A stretch of DNA of 64,000 nucleotides from Sapria himalayana (Eukaryota; Streptophyta; Magnoliopsida; Malpighiales; Rafflesiaceae). The stretch lies in NCBI GenBank assembly GCA_029783825.1, contig JAREIK010010485.1, forward strand, positions 1 through 64,000, given 5' to 3'. The notes below the pieces were generated by a model that did no database searches, was not told the origin of the DNA, and was given only the letters and a program-made list of their open reading frames with translations. Shown piece after piece: positions 27,924 through 42,559 of the stretch (position 1 is the stretch's first letter; each line of letters begins with the position of its first letter). Both the position numbers and the translations under genes were made by a program.

Positions 27924-29902
27924 ATCTATCATTCTATCTATATATCTATCTATCTATATGTCTATTTATCTTTTTAACTATTAGTATATCTATCTATCTA
28001 TATGTTTATCAATCTTTTTGTCTCTCTATCTAACAAATTGAATATAAACTTGTCTATCAATATGTATATCAGCTATCTATTAATTTATTTATCAATATGT
28101 TTATCAATACGACTAGCAATCTATCTATATATCTCTCTATCTATTTGTCTATATATTAGTCTATCTTTCTAGTATCTATCTCTCTATTAATATATCTGTC
28201 AATTAATCTATCTATCTGTCTATCATATGTCTATCTATCTGTCTATCTATCTATATATAAATAAATCTATTTATCTATCTATATGTCTATTTATTTATAT
28301 ATCTATCTTCTGTCTATTCAACCTATCTATCAGTCACTCTATCAATCTCTTGATAAATTTGTCTATCAATCTGTCTTTCAATCTATTGATAAATTTGTAT
28401 ATTATCTTTCTATCTATTTGTCTATTAATCTGATGATTAAGCTATTAATCAATATATCTATCAATCTGTCTATCAATCCATTTATCAAACATTCTATATA
28501 CCTATCTATCTATGTGCATATCTTTCTGTCTATCAATATATTAATTAATATATTATATATCTTTCTATCTATTGTGTATCGTTTTTTGTCAATCTATCTA
28601 TCAATAAATCAATCTTTCTATCTTTCTATCTATCTATCTATGCCATCAATCTATTTGTCTATCAATTCGTCTATCTATCTATCTATTTATCTATCATCTA
28701 TCTCTCTATCTATATATCTATCTGCATAGTAATCTATCTATCTGTCTATCTATTTGTGTATCTATCTACTTATATATTTGTCTATTTATGTCTATTATCT
28801 ATATATCTTTATATATATACTACCTATCAAACTATATGTCTATCTCTCTATCAATTTGTGTATCAATCTATATATCAATCTATCAATAAATTTGTCTATC
28901 AATCTTTCATTTATTTATATGTCTATCTATCTTTCTATCTATGTGTTATCTGTCTATTTATTTTCTATCTATCTATTAATTTATCTGTATATATATATAT
29001 ATATATCTATCTATCTCTCTGTCTAACTACCTATATATCTATTTATTTATTTATATATTTGTCTATATATCTTTCTATGAATCTTTCTATCTATCTGTCT
29101 ATCAATATGTCAATCAATTTGTATATCAACTTTCTATAAATATGTTAATCAAGCTATCTATCAATTTGTGTATCAATATGTCTATCAATATAACTATAAA
29201 TCTATCTATCAATCTATCTATATATCTATTTATATATGTATCTATCTATCGTTATATCTATCTGTCTATCTATCTATCTATCTAGATATCTATCTGTATG
29301 TATGTTTATCTATCTATCTATCTAACTATCTAACTAACTGTCTTTCTATTTATGTCTATGTATGTGTCTATCTATCTATTTTTTATCTTTCTGTCTATAA
29401 GTCTAGCTATCTGTCACTCTATTGGTCTAGCTACCTGTCTATCTGCCTAACTATCTATTTGCCAAACTATCTATCTGCCTGATTATCTCTCTATTTTAAT
29501 ATCTATCTGTCTATTTGTTTGTCTACATGTCTATCTATCTAACTATCTATCTATGTATATACCTATTTTTCTATATATCTATCTATCGATCTATATATCT
29601 ATTTATCTATCTATGTATATGTCTATCTATCTTTCTAACTATTAGTATAGTCAATCAATCTATAAGTTTTCTATATATTTATATATCTATTTATCTATAT
29701 ATCAATCTATGTATCTATATGTTTATATATCTATATATAAATATATATCTTTGTATCTTTCTATCTGTCTATCTAACAATCTATCTATCTATCTGCCTAT
29801 CTTACTATCTATCTATCTATATATATACTTATATGTCTATCCTTCTATCTAACTATCTAACTATTTGCGTAACTATCTATGCATTTATCTATTTATCTTT
29901 TA

Positions 29903-29943
<41 letters not shown>

Positions 29944-30721
29944 TTCGTTCTATCTATCTATTTAACTACCTATTTGGCTATGTATCTATCTATTATTCTG
30001 TTATCAATTTGTCTATATATCTTTCTATCTATATGTCTATCGATCTATGTATCTTCTATCTATATATCTATCTATCTAATTGTATATCTATATGTTTAAC
30101 TATAGGTCTATTTATCTATATTTAAATCTATATATCATTTGTCTATCAATTGATCACTCTATCTATCTATATGATCAGTCTATTTATCTATCTATATATC
30201 TATTTATCTCTCTATCTGTCTATCAATATCAGTATGAATATGTCCATCTATCTATTATCTATCTGTCTATCTCTTTATCTTTTAATCTAGCTATCAACCT
30301 GCCTATCAATTTGTATATAATTTATCTATCATCATTTATAAATATATCTATATATGTTTCTATCTATGTATATATCTATCTGTATGTATGTCTGTCAAAC
30401 TATCTATATAAATATATATCCATCTTTTTGTCTATCTATCTATCTTTCTTTTAGTTTATCTATCTGTCAATCTATATGTCAATCTATCTATCTATCTATT
30501 TATCTATCTGTAAATTGATTTATCTATATATATAGCTATCAAAATATCTTTTATATCTCTATTTATCAGTCAATCTCTTTGTCTAATAATTTATCTATCA
30601 ATCTATCTAACATTTGTGTATCAATTATATATATCAATCTATCAATCAATTTGACTATCATTCAATCATCTATCTATCTTTCTTTCTTTTATTTATATGT
30701 CTATCTATCTGTCTAACTATA

Positions 30722-30756
<35 letters not shown>

Positions 30757-31828
30757 TGTCTATTATTTTATCTATACTATCAATTTATTTATCTATCTAT
30801 CTATCATATATATCTATCTATTTATCTATCTGGCCTATTTACCAATATATTTTTTTATTCTGCTATCTATTTATTATATATCTGGCTATATTTTTATCTA
30901 TGATTCTTTCTATATATCAGTCTATCAATATGTCAATCAATTTTTATATCAGCTTCTCTATCAATATGTCAATCAAGCTATCTATCAATTTGTCTAACTA
31001 TATTCTCTATCAATCAAAATATAAATCAATATATCAATCTATCTATATAGCTATCTATGTATCTATCTATCTGTCTATCTACCTCTCTATGTATCTGTCT
31101 ATCTAGTCAATCTATATATCTATCTGTCCATCTATATATCTTTCTGTCTATCTATCTATGTGTCTATGTATGTGGCTCTATATCTATCTATATATCTATA
31201 TATCTATCTATCTATCTTACTTACTTTCTTTCTTTCTATCTATCAGTCTGGTGTCTATCTATCATATGTTCTAGCTATCTGTATGTCAGCCTAACTCTCA
31301 ATATGCCTGATTATCTATATACCTGATTGTCACTCTGTTTGAATATTTATTTGTTTGTCTGTTTGTTGCTCTTTATGTCTATCTATATACCTATTTATCT
31401 ATATATCTATCTATTTATTAATCAATCAATCTATCTATCAATATGTCTATCTATCTTTCTAACTATTAGAATATAATCTATCTATATGTTTATCTATCTA
31501 TCTGCATATCTATTTATCTATATATCTATCTTTATATCAATATGTATATATATATATATAATCTTTTTTCTATTTATTTATCTTTCTATCTGTCTATCTA
31601 ACAATCTATCGATCTATCTACCTGTCAATCTTTCTATATATATTTTTAGTGTTCTATATATCTATCTAACTATTTGTGAAACTATCTATGCATCTATCTG
31701 TCTATCTGTCTTTCAATATATATATATATGTTTTTCATTTTATTTATCTATCTATCTATATAGCTATTTGACTATTTATCTATCTATTATGTATTTATCA
31801 ATTTGTCTTTATATCTTTCTATCTAATG

Positions 31829-31863
<35 letters not shown>

Positions 31864-31929
31864 GTTAATATATGTGTCTATCTATCTGTATTTCAATCTG
31901 TTTTAACTATATGTCTATATATCTATGTA

Positions 31930-34850
31930 TTTATTCTATATAACTAGTTGTCTATCAATTGATCAATCAATCTATCTATCTATCTATGTATCAGTCTATT
32001 TATCTATTTATAAATCTGTTTATCTATCTGTCTATCTATCTATATCTGTATCAATCTGTCCAATTATCTATTTATCTATCTACCTATCTCATTGTCTGTT
32101 ATCTTTCTATCAACCTGTCTATCATTTGTATATAAATTTATCTATCTATCTATCTATCTATCTAAATATGTTCTATTTATGATTCTATCTATGTATCTAT
32201 ATAATCTGGTTATCTATCTATTTATATGTCTAACAATATATATAAATATAAATAAATAACTATATATATATATATATTTTCTAAATATCTATCTATCTTA
32301 TTGTCGATCAATCTACCAATCTATATGACATCTATCTGTCTATCTATTTTTCTATCTGTAAATCTATTTGTCTATATATTTGTCTATCAAACTATCATTT
32401 ATTTCTCTATCTATCAGTTTACCTATTTGTCTAAAAATCTATCTATACTTCTAGTATTTCTATCTATTTACATATCTATTTGTCTATAATCTGTTTATCT
32501 ATCGATCAACTTTTATCTATCTACCTATCTATCTATTGGTTTATATATCTATATTCTATCTCTCTATTTATCTGTATATCTATCAATCTATCATTTGTCA
32601 ATCTATCTATATATCTATTTGTCTATTTATATGTTTATATATCTATCTATCTATTAATCTATCTATAAATTTGTCTATCAATCTATCTATCAATCTATCA
32701 ATCAATTTGTCTTTCTATCTGTCCATCGATCTATCTATCTATATATCTATCTATTGTTATCTATCTATCTATCTATCTCTCTAACTATCTATATGTGAAT
32801 CTATCTTTTTATCAATCTTTCTATCTATTTATTATTCTATCTGTCTGTTTATCTATCTATCTATAAATCTATCTGTCTGTCCTATCAATCTAGTTATCAA
32901 TCAATTCAATTAACTATCTATCAATCTATTTATCAATCTTTCTATCAAAAGTTAATTTTAAGTCTTCTATCTGTCCATCCATTATCTAACTATTCAAATA
33001 TTCTATCTATTTATCTATTATTTGCTTGACTGTTTATCTTTTTGGCTAGTTGTCTATATCTCACTCTGTTTGTTTACTTGACTATTCTCTTGTCTATCTA
33101 TTTGTCTGCTATCAATCTATCTCTCTGTATCTACCTATCTATTTGTTTTCTATCATCTTTCTATGTATATATATATATATATATCTATCAAACTATCTAT
33201 CTATCTATATGTATTTTAATTATATATTTATTTGTCTATATAGTTATGTATCAATCAATCAATATGCCTATCAATCTATCGATCTATCTTTCTATCTATC
33301 TTTCTATCTATTATCTATATATCTATCAATCTATTTGTCTATCTGTATTCCAATCTATTTTAACTAGCTGTCTATTTATCTATATATCTATCTGTATAAC
33401 TATTTGTCTATCAATTGATCAATCAATCAATCTATCTATATATTAGTCTATTTATCTAGCTATATATCTATTTATCTATCTGTCTGTCTATCTATATCTG
33501 TATCAATCTGTTGAATTATCTATTTATCTATCTGCCTTTCTCATTGTCTGTTAATCTGTCTATCAACCCTGTCTATCAATTTATATATAAATTTATCTAT
33601 CAATCTATCTAAATATGTTTCAATCTATGTTTCTTTCTATGTATCTATCTGTCCAGTTATCTTTGTATCTATCTCTCTAACAATATATATATATATATAT
33701 CTATCTATCTATTTGTCTAAATATCTATCTATCTATCTTTTTGTCAGTCTATCTATAAATCTATATGAAAATCAATCTGTTTATCTATTTATCTATCTAT
33801 AAATATATTTTTCTATATATCTATCGATCAAACTATCATTAATATCTCTATCTATCGGTTTGTCTATTGTCTAATAATTTATCTATATTTATAGTATATC
33901 TATCTATTTATCTATCTATTTGTCTATAATCTGTCTATCTATCAATCGATCTATGTATCTATCTACCTATCTATCTATTGGTTTATATATTTATATTCTA
34001 TCTCTCTATCTATCTATATATCTATCTATCTATCATTTGTTAATCTATCTGTCGATCTATTTGTCTATCTATATGTCTATCTATCGATCTATCTATCTAT
34101 TAATATATATATCTATCTATAAATTTGTGTATCAATCTATCTATCTATCTATCAATCAATTTGTCTATTTATCAGTCCATCGATCTATCTATCTATATGT
34201 CTAATTATTTGTCTATCTATCTATTTCTCTATCTATCTATCTATCTAACTATCTATATGTGAATCTATCTTTTTATTAATCTTTCTATCTATTTATTATT
34301 CTATTAGTCTATTTATCTCTCTATAAATTTATCTATCTGTCTATCAATCTAATTATCAATCATTCAAACTAACTATCTATAAATCTATTTGTCAATCTTT
34401 CTATCAAAATGTCTATCTTTTAGTCTATCTATTTGTCCATCCATCTATGTAACTATCTAATATTCTATCTAACTGTCTAACTATTTGCTTGTCTATTTTC
34501 TTTTTTGCTATTTATCTATATGCCGCACTATTTGTCTAATTGACTATCTCCTTGTCTATCTATTTGTATGCTATCGTTCTATCTCTGTATCTGCCAATCT
34601 ATTTGTTTACTATCTATCTATGTATTATATATCTATCTAACTATCTATCTATCTATATGTATATCTAATTATCTATTTATTTATCTATTTATTTATGTAT
34701 CTATCTATCAATCTAGTTGTCTATCAATCAATCAATCTATCTATCTATCTATCTATCTATTTGTCTATATATCTCTCTATATCTATCAATCTATTTGTCT
34801 ATCTATCTGTCTATCTATCTATCTATCTTTTATCTATTTTTCTATTATCT
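31930..34850 (+). repeat. Tandem duplication of about 1.46 kb within the TATC array
   Basis: Landmarks repeat in order at constant distance: TATATCTGTATCAATCTGT at 32041 and 33493; TCTCATTGTCTGTT at 32087 and 33539 (both 1452 bp apart); ATATGTGAATCTATCTTTTTAT at 32791 and 34255; ATTTGCTTG near 33019 and 34483 (both 1464 bp apart). The copies differ by many substitutions and small indels. A partial third relative lies near 30120-30340 (CTATCAATTGATCA followed by CTATCAACCTGCCTATCAAT). Confidence 0.85.
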
Positions 34851-36147
34851 ATGTATCTATCGTCTATCTATCTATCTAATTTTAATCTCTATATTTATTT
34901 TTTTGTTTATCTATTTGTCTATATATCTATATATCTATCTATCTATCTGTCTGTCTATCTGTCTATCTTTCTATCTATGTGTCTATCTATTTATCTATCT
35001 ACATATCTATCTATATAATAATTTATCGGTCTATCTCTTTGTCTATCTAACTAATTATCTATCTATTATATATCTATTTATCTCTATGTATATCAATCTA
35101 TTAATCTATCTATCTATCTATCAATCTGTCTATTATCTATTTTTCTATGTGTCTTTCAATCGGTATATAAATATATCTATCTATCTTCCTATCAATCTAT
35201 TTATTAATCTTTATATATATTCTAGCTATCATTCTATTTATCTATCTATCTATAAATTTATTATCAATGTATCTATCAAACTATGTATTAATTTGTCTGT
35301 TTTTTTTTGTCAAAGTGTTTTTCTATCTATCTTTTGGTTTATCTATCTATCTATCTTTCTCTCTATCTATTAGATTATTTATCAGTCTATTTATATGTCT
35401 ATCATTCTCTATATCAATCTATCAATATATTTGTATAACTATATATCAATTCTATTTATTAGTATATCAATTTATCTATCTATCTATGTATCTTTGGTTA
35501 TATCTATCAACCTATCTATTATCTCATTGCCTATATATCTTTCTACCTATCTATTTCACTATATATCTGTCAATCTTTCTATCTATTTGTCATTCTTTTT
35601 TCTATCTATTTTTCTTTTTACCTTTCTATCTATCTGTCTATCTATTTGACTACTAATCTATCTATCAATTTGACTATCTATCTATTCTTCTATATGTCTA
35701 TTTGTTGGTGTATATATACTATCTATCATATATTAATCTATCTGTCTATATATCTGTCTATCTATCTATATAGAATATCTTTCTATTTATCTATCATTAA
35801 GTCTTAATATCTATCTATCTAACTGTCTTTATATATCTATCTATCCAACTATCTATCAATTTTTCTATTAATATATCTATTTGTCTATCTATCTATCTAT
35901 CAATTTATCTATTAATCTCTCTATCAATATATCTTTCAATTTATCATTCAATTTGTCTAACAATCTTTCTATCAAAATATCTATCATTCTATCTAACTAT
36001 CTATTTATCTATCTATCTATCTATTTATCTATCTATCTATTTATCTGTCAAGCTTTGCATTTATCTTTTTGTCTATATATCTATATCTATGTCATTCAAT
36101 ATATTTTTCTTTCTATTTTTCTATCGATCTATATGTGTATCTATCTA

Positions 36148-36190
<43 letters not shown>

Positions 36191-37120
36191 CTCTCTATCT
36201 TTTTATCTATCTAATCCCTATCTATCTGTCAATCAATCAATCTATCTATCTATGAATTAGTATATCAATTAAAATATCAAACTATCAAACTATCTGTTTA
36301 TCTATATGTCTATTTGTCTATCTGTCTATCTATTTATTTGTTTATCTATCTATCTATTTAATTGTTTGTCTATTTGTTTTTCTATCTTATATTTATCTAT
36401 CTACATATCTACCTAAATATCTTTCTCTCTATCTAACTAAATGTCTCTCTATTTGTGAATCTATCTGTCTATCTATATATTCTAACTATTTGTTTATCTT
36501 GCTATCTATCAATCATTTTGTTTATCAATATATCTATCTATGTGATTATTAATCTATTTATCGATATTCCTATCTATTTCTTTATCTACTGTATTTCAAT
36601 CATTATATCGATCTATCTATCTATATATCTATTTGTCTATCTGTCTATCAATATGTTTGTCTATCTTTCTATCTATACGTCTATATATATTTGTCTATCT
36701 ATCTATCTATATGACAATCTATCTTTCTAATAATCTAAATATTTATATAACTATTAATCTATCTATTTGTATTTCTACCTATATATTTATAAGTCTATTT
36801 ATTTGTCTATCTATTTGTCTATTTATCTATCTATATATCTAACTCTATTTGTCTATCAATTTGTCTATTAATTTTTCTATGAATGTATTTATCAATATGT
36901 TTATAAAGCTGCTGATCAAATTGTTTATAAATCTGTTTATCAATTTGTCTTTCAATCTATCTATTTATCTATCTATCAATCTCTCTATCAATTTTTTTAT
37001 CAATCTATCTCTCTATCAATTAATCAATCTATTTTTCTATTTATCAATATATTTTTTTATATATCTTTCTATTTATTTATCTATCTATCCATCTATAAGT
37101 ATATCTATGTGTCTAACTAT

Positions 37121-37184
37121 CTATCTATATATCTAGTATTCTATTTATTTATCTATCTATATATCTAGTATTCTATTTATTTAT
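37121..37184. repeat. Exact 32-bp tandem duplication
   Basis: Copies 37121-37152 and 37153-37184 are identical; the unit contains ATATCTAGTATTC. This suggests recent local duplication. Confidence 0.9.
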
Positions 37185-38512
37185 CTATCTTTTTATCTAT
37201 CTTTCTATCAGGCTAAGAATCTATCTACCCTTTTTCTATATATCTATCTATCCATCCATTTATCTATCAAACTATATATCTATCTTTTTATCTATTTGTT
37301 TGTTTTTCAACCTATCTACTTGTATGTCGGCATATATGCCTGTCTGTCAATCTATCTATCTATTTGGTTGGTTTCTATTTGAATGAATGTCTGTCAGCCT
37401 ATCTATTTGTCTACTTAACCTTTTGTCTGTCTAATTAACTATTTGTCTCTCTGTCTATATATCTATTTATCTGTCTATCTATATATCTATATATCTATCT
37501 ATATATTAGTGTATTTTTTTGTGAATCTATATGTCTATCTCTAAGTCTATCTATCTATTTGTGTATAAATTTGTCTATATATCTACCTGTCTGTATATAA
37601 TCTATCTATCTTTATGAATATTTATGTCTATCAATCTATTTGTGTATCTATCTATCTTTCTATCTATCTTTCTATCTATCTTTCTTCCTATTAGTCTATC
37701 AATATGTCTATTTATCTATCTATCTATATGTCTGTCCATCTATTTGTCTATCTATCTATCAGTCTATCTATTTGTTTATTTATCTGTCTATCTATCTGTT
37801 TATATATCTGTCTATCTATCTATCTTTCTATTTATCTGTCTATCTATGTGTCATTTTATTTGTCTATCTATTTGTTTATCTAGCTATCTCTTTTCTATCT
37901 ATCTTTATGTCTACTCTCTACCTATCTATTTATATTTTATCTTCTCTATCTATCTTTATATCTATCGATCTATCCTTATATCTATGTATCTATCTATTTA
38001 TCTTCTATTATCTATATAACTAATTAACTAATTGTTTGTATATCTATCTATCTTTCTGTCTCTCTATATATCTATCGGGCTAGTTATCTATCTAATATTC
38101 TATATATCTATCTATCACTAAATTTGTCTATCTATTTGTATATCTATCTATATAGATATGGTCTATCTATCTAAATGTCTATCTGTCCATCTATCCATCT
38201 CTCTATTTGTCTATCAATTTGTGAATCAATCTTTTATTCAATATTCTATCAATATATGTATCAATCTATCTATCAACATGTTATCTATCTTTTTATCAAT
38301 TTGTCTATCAATAGATCTATCTATATATCTATAAATCGATCAATCTATCTATCTATCTGCCTATCTATCTATCTATAAGTGTTTCTATCACTTTATATAT
38401 TTGTCTAATAATCTGTTATCTATAAATCTTCTATCTATCTATCAGCCTATCTTATATCTATCTTCTATCTGTTAGTAATGCTATCTATCTATCTATCTAT
38501 CTGTATATCTAT

Positions 38513-38586
38513 TTGTCAATCTATCTATATATTTATCTGCATATCTATTGTCAATCTATCTATCTATTTATCTGCATATCTATCAA
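38513..38586. repeat. Near-exact tandem duplication of about 37 bp
   Basis: TTTATCTGCATATCTAT, preceded by GTCAATCTATCTAT, occurs twice in succession (about 38513-38548 and 38549-38586) with small differences. Confidence 0.7.
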
Positions 38587-39305
38587 TGATCTATATCTTT
38601 ATCTAGTTATATATCATTCTATCTACCTCCTCTCTCAATCAACTATCTATCAATTTTAATATCAATCTATCTATTAATCTATCTTTCATCATTCTATCGA
38701 TCTCTATATTAATCCTTTTATACATCTTCTATCTATCTTTCTATGTTTGTATCTATCTATCTAACTATCTTTATATCTATCTATATATCTATCGATCTGT
38801 CAATCAATCTATCTATTTTTCTATCTACCTTTCTGTTTATCTATCTCTCAATCAATCTATCTATCTCTATGACTATATATCTATTAACTTTCTATCTTTC
38901 TATCTCTCTATTTATCTGCCTACATATCTATCTAATCTATATAACCTATATATCTAACTTTCAATCTATTTATTTATGTTATGTCTATCAATTTATCTAT
39001 CGATTTATATATCAAATTATCTATCTATTTGTATTTCTGCTTGTCCGTCTGTATATCTCTCTATCTATTTTTTGTTTCTCTATCTATCTATATGTCTATC
39101 TATTTAATTGCCAAAAATCTACTTACCAAACTATTTTTCTATCTATCAATTTATATGTCTATATGTATATTTATCTATCTATATTTCAATCAATCAATCA
39201 ATCTATCTATCTATATGTTTATCTTTCTATCTATCTAATTTGTCGATCTATTTGTCTATCTATCTGTTTGTCTGTCTATCTATCTGTCTCTGTATTCTAC
39301 TGATC

Positions 39306-39336
<31 letters not shown>

Positions 39337-39998
39337 TAATTAATCAAACTATTTATCGATATTTTAATCTATCTATTAGTCTATCTATCTATTATCTATC
39401 TATCATATATCTATCTATCTTTTTATTAATCTATATATTTATCAATCTATCAACCTTACTATTTTCCTATCTATCTATATATCTATATGTCTATCTATAT
39501 GTTTATCAATTTGTCTATCAATCTTTCTAACAATTAGTCTATCAATCTTTTTATCAACTTCTTCATAAATCTAGCTATCAATCTTTTTATCAATATGTCT
39601 ATTAATCTATTTATCAATCTATCTTTCAATATTTCTATTACTCTATCTATTTATCTATCAATTAATCAATCTATTTGTATATCTATCTATCTTTTTATCT
39701 ATCTATCCGTCTATCTATTAGTCTATCTATGGTTTATCTATCCTTCTTTCTATTTTCCTAACGATTTATGTTTCTATCTATCTATCTATCAATTTATCTC
39801 TCTGTCTATGTATCTTTCTATCAATTTGTCTATCTATTTTATCTATCTATCAATATATCTATCAAGCTATCTATTAAAACTGTATATCTATCTATCTTCT
39901 ACTTATCTGTATATCATTCTATCTATCTATATATGTGTCTATCTATCTACCAATTTATCTATGAATATATCTTTCTGTCTATCTTTTCTATCTATCTC

Positions 39999-41300
39999 CA
40001 CAACAATAAAATGTCGATTTAGCTAGGGGAATTTAGCTATGATAAAATTTCTAGCTAATTAGCGAGATATTAGCTTGGAAATAACTACAGATTTTGATTT
40101 TACATTAAATTAAAATTTTGCGATAGGTTAGTGATAGATAGCAATGGAAATGTTCGTTTGAAAATATTCCATTGCTAATATTTCATAAATTACGCGCCAA
40201 GAATTGCGAGAAATTTAGCAAATGATTTCGTTATGGAATCTTCTTAGCTAATTATATCGAGACAAAATCCATCACTAAATAATTATCTTAAATTTTTTTT
40301 TACTATTTTATATTTTATTGCAAGTGATTATCTCTTAAATTTTATTTTTCCCAAAATATATTCCTTTAGCTAGCAATTTTTCCAAAGCTATTTGGCTGGA
40401 CATAATTTCATCACTAATCTTTAATGCTTTAATTTTTTTTTATATATTATTTATTTTAATATTTTATTTAATTTTGTATATTAAAGGTACTGATTCCATG
40501 GTCTATAGGAGCAATCCTTGAATGAATATTTTTCTCCTATAATTATAAAATAAGTTATTATAAAAATATTTTAAAAAAATATATAAATACAAAAAAAATT
40601 AATATTAATAAAGACTACATAATATTAATAAATTCTAAAATAAATATTAATATAGATGACAATAACATTAAGATATTAATTTTAAATTATTAAAATTGTT
40701 AAAGATATTTAGAAAAAAATGAACAAACATTAAAATTTTTACTAATAAATACATTAAATATTTATTGTATGATAAAATATAATATATTTACAAAAATATC
40801 ATATTAATGAAAAAAAATAGTAAATATTAATATTATTTTAAGTATAAAAAAATGTTTTATGCCTTAAGGAACATTTTATAAAAAATATTATTAAAAAATT
40901 TGAAATTTTGAATTATAAAAAAATTTCTAATTGTTCATAATCTTTAAATGAAAATAAATTAATATTTAAAGATACATACTGAGATGTTTGCCCCTATTGA
41001 AATTTATAAGAACTATATAATTGGTTAAATTTATAGCTATTAGCTTTTAATATTCTGTCTTTATTAAATTTAATAATATAAATTTTTCTTAAAATCATAT
41101 CACTTTAAGTAATTTTTAAAATTATAAATTATATCAATTAATATGAAATTTTATGCCTTTAAAATTATTTCATATCATCTTCATAAAAATTAATATGAAT
41201 TCTAAAAAATTTATAACTTAAAATATATATATTTATATTTTTTTAAACAAAAAGTATTATACATTTTTAGGAAGTGTCTTGATGACCAATAATCTTTTCA
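39999..41300 (+). repeat. CACTA element 2, 5' terminal region homologous to element 1
   Basis: Matches the minus strand of 5645-4400 block by block (see element 1). It contains many GCTAATTAGCGAG and AGCTAGGGGAA motifs in the first 250 bp. After 40520 it becomes almost pure A/T. No ORF is supported. Confidence 0.75.
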
Positions 41301-41700
41301 TGTATGCCTTGCCATATAAGTTTACAATTCTCGTAGCATTTAATTTTTTTATCTATTTGGAAAACCAAATTTCTATTATTTGAAATTATTTATATATTTA
41401 TTTTTTAATTAAGTTGATAATTACAATTGAAAGGTATTTGTTTTTCATGTGGTCATGCTACACACACATTAACTTGTTGAAAATAATTTATTAAGAAAAT
41501 AAAAAGCTGAGTCTTTATGTTTTATATATATTTATTGTATATTAAATAATTTGATACTTTAAAATTAAAACATTAATGGAATTTTAAAACCTAATAAAAC
41601 ATAATAAACTTAATAGTTAGAGAAACTATAAGTCTCTAACTTTTCCATTGACCTCTCTCTTTGACTCCAACATATTCAAAATGAAACATAAGTCACAAAT
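41300..41700. other. AT-rich stretch without a recognisable feature
   Basis: I see no ORF, repeat or motif that I can name in this 400-bp stretch between the shared 5' region and the first gene remnant. Confidence 0.4.
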
Positions 41701-41741
41701 ATCCACAGAAACATATTGCTAGGGTTTGGGAAACATGGATG

Positions 41742-42160
41742 CTACCACGACATTGACGCATCATTATAGTCATGGCATACCCTTGAAGAAAATCTGATCT
41801 TAAGTACTGGAGCAATTTGCATCATGCTAGTTTTACTAAACTCCGGGAATGACAGATAATCAGTGCTATTGCAATAGCCTTCCAGCAAGTCATCTTCTTC
41901 CTGAGTAATCCCAAGGGTGTCAATCATTCCAGGCTAGCACTATCAATAATTTTGCAATTGCTTGGCAGCATCTGGGTCCTAAATAGGCTTCTCTATTGAG
42001 GAAAAAGAGAATGATCTCTCATGTGCACTCTTTAGGCTCAAGCAAGGAGTCCCAGTAATTCAACAATTTGTCTTCTAATTTCATTTGAACAACGAGCATG
42101 GAACTCAATCCCATTGAGTGTTCTCACTATGGCTGTTGAGTGATAGCTCGCTATAACGAT
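41742..42160 (-). pseudogene. Fragment of an unrecognised protein-coding gene
   Basis: Minus-strand translation gives protein-like text in two frames separated by stops. First, at about 42030-42150, comes TAIVRTLNGIEFHARCSNEI followed by RRQIVELLGLLA. Then, at 41742-41927 with an extension upstream, comes SFSSIEKPI, a stop, DPDAAKQLQN, and PGMIDTLGITQEEDDLLEGY followed by STDYLSFPEFSKTSMMQIAP. The composition (acidic, mixed) is unlike random AT-rich translation, and the pieces stay in one order. It may be a captured host gene. I do not recognise the family and assign no function. It has the same orientation as the RNA-polymerase remnant but need not belong to it. Confidence 0.4.
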
Positions 42161-42559
42161 AAATGACCAATGAACTTGAACTAGTTGGCCATTTAAAAAT
42201 TCTCAGAGATTGGAAGAGGGTTTGAAGTAATCAAAAATGCTTCATCTATTATATCTGCTACTAACCTAATTGTTTATGAACATTCTCTATATCAATGTCG
42301 CACTTTAGCCTTGTTTCTTTTTTGTAATTGCTGATTTCCATCATGATATTGGTTAAAAATATGATCACTTATAATTGTTCAAAATAAAGACTAATATGCA
42401 CGTGTAGTCAAAATAAAAAGTGAAATGCTTAAAATGGTTTAATCATGTATACAATATAGCTCTAATAGCTCTAATTTGTAAATCTGAAGATAAAATAAAA
42501 TAATTGTAAGGTTTAAAAATTGACATTTGTTAGGATTATAAATAATGTTCTTGGGTACA

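Larger units (their letters stand above)
27651..39998 (+). repeat. TATC/TGTC tetranucleotide array, block 3
   Basis: About 12.3 kb of degenerate TATC repeat, directly continuing block 2 across the LINE (its first 17 bp are the second target duplication). It holds a tandem duplication of about 1.46 kb (31930-34850), an exact 32-bp duplication (37121-37184), several (TA)n runs and many TCAATCTATC variants. No gene is supported; all long frames are Tyr-Leu-Ser-Ile repeats. Confidence 0.95.

Noticed and set aside
27784..27984. Telomeric or centromeric satellite
   Set aside because: No TTTAGGG arrays and no fixed 150-180-bp monomer were seen; the repeat is tetranucleotide-based.
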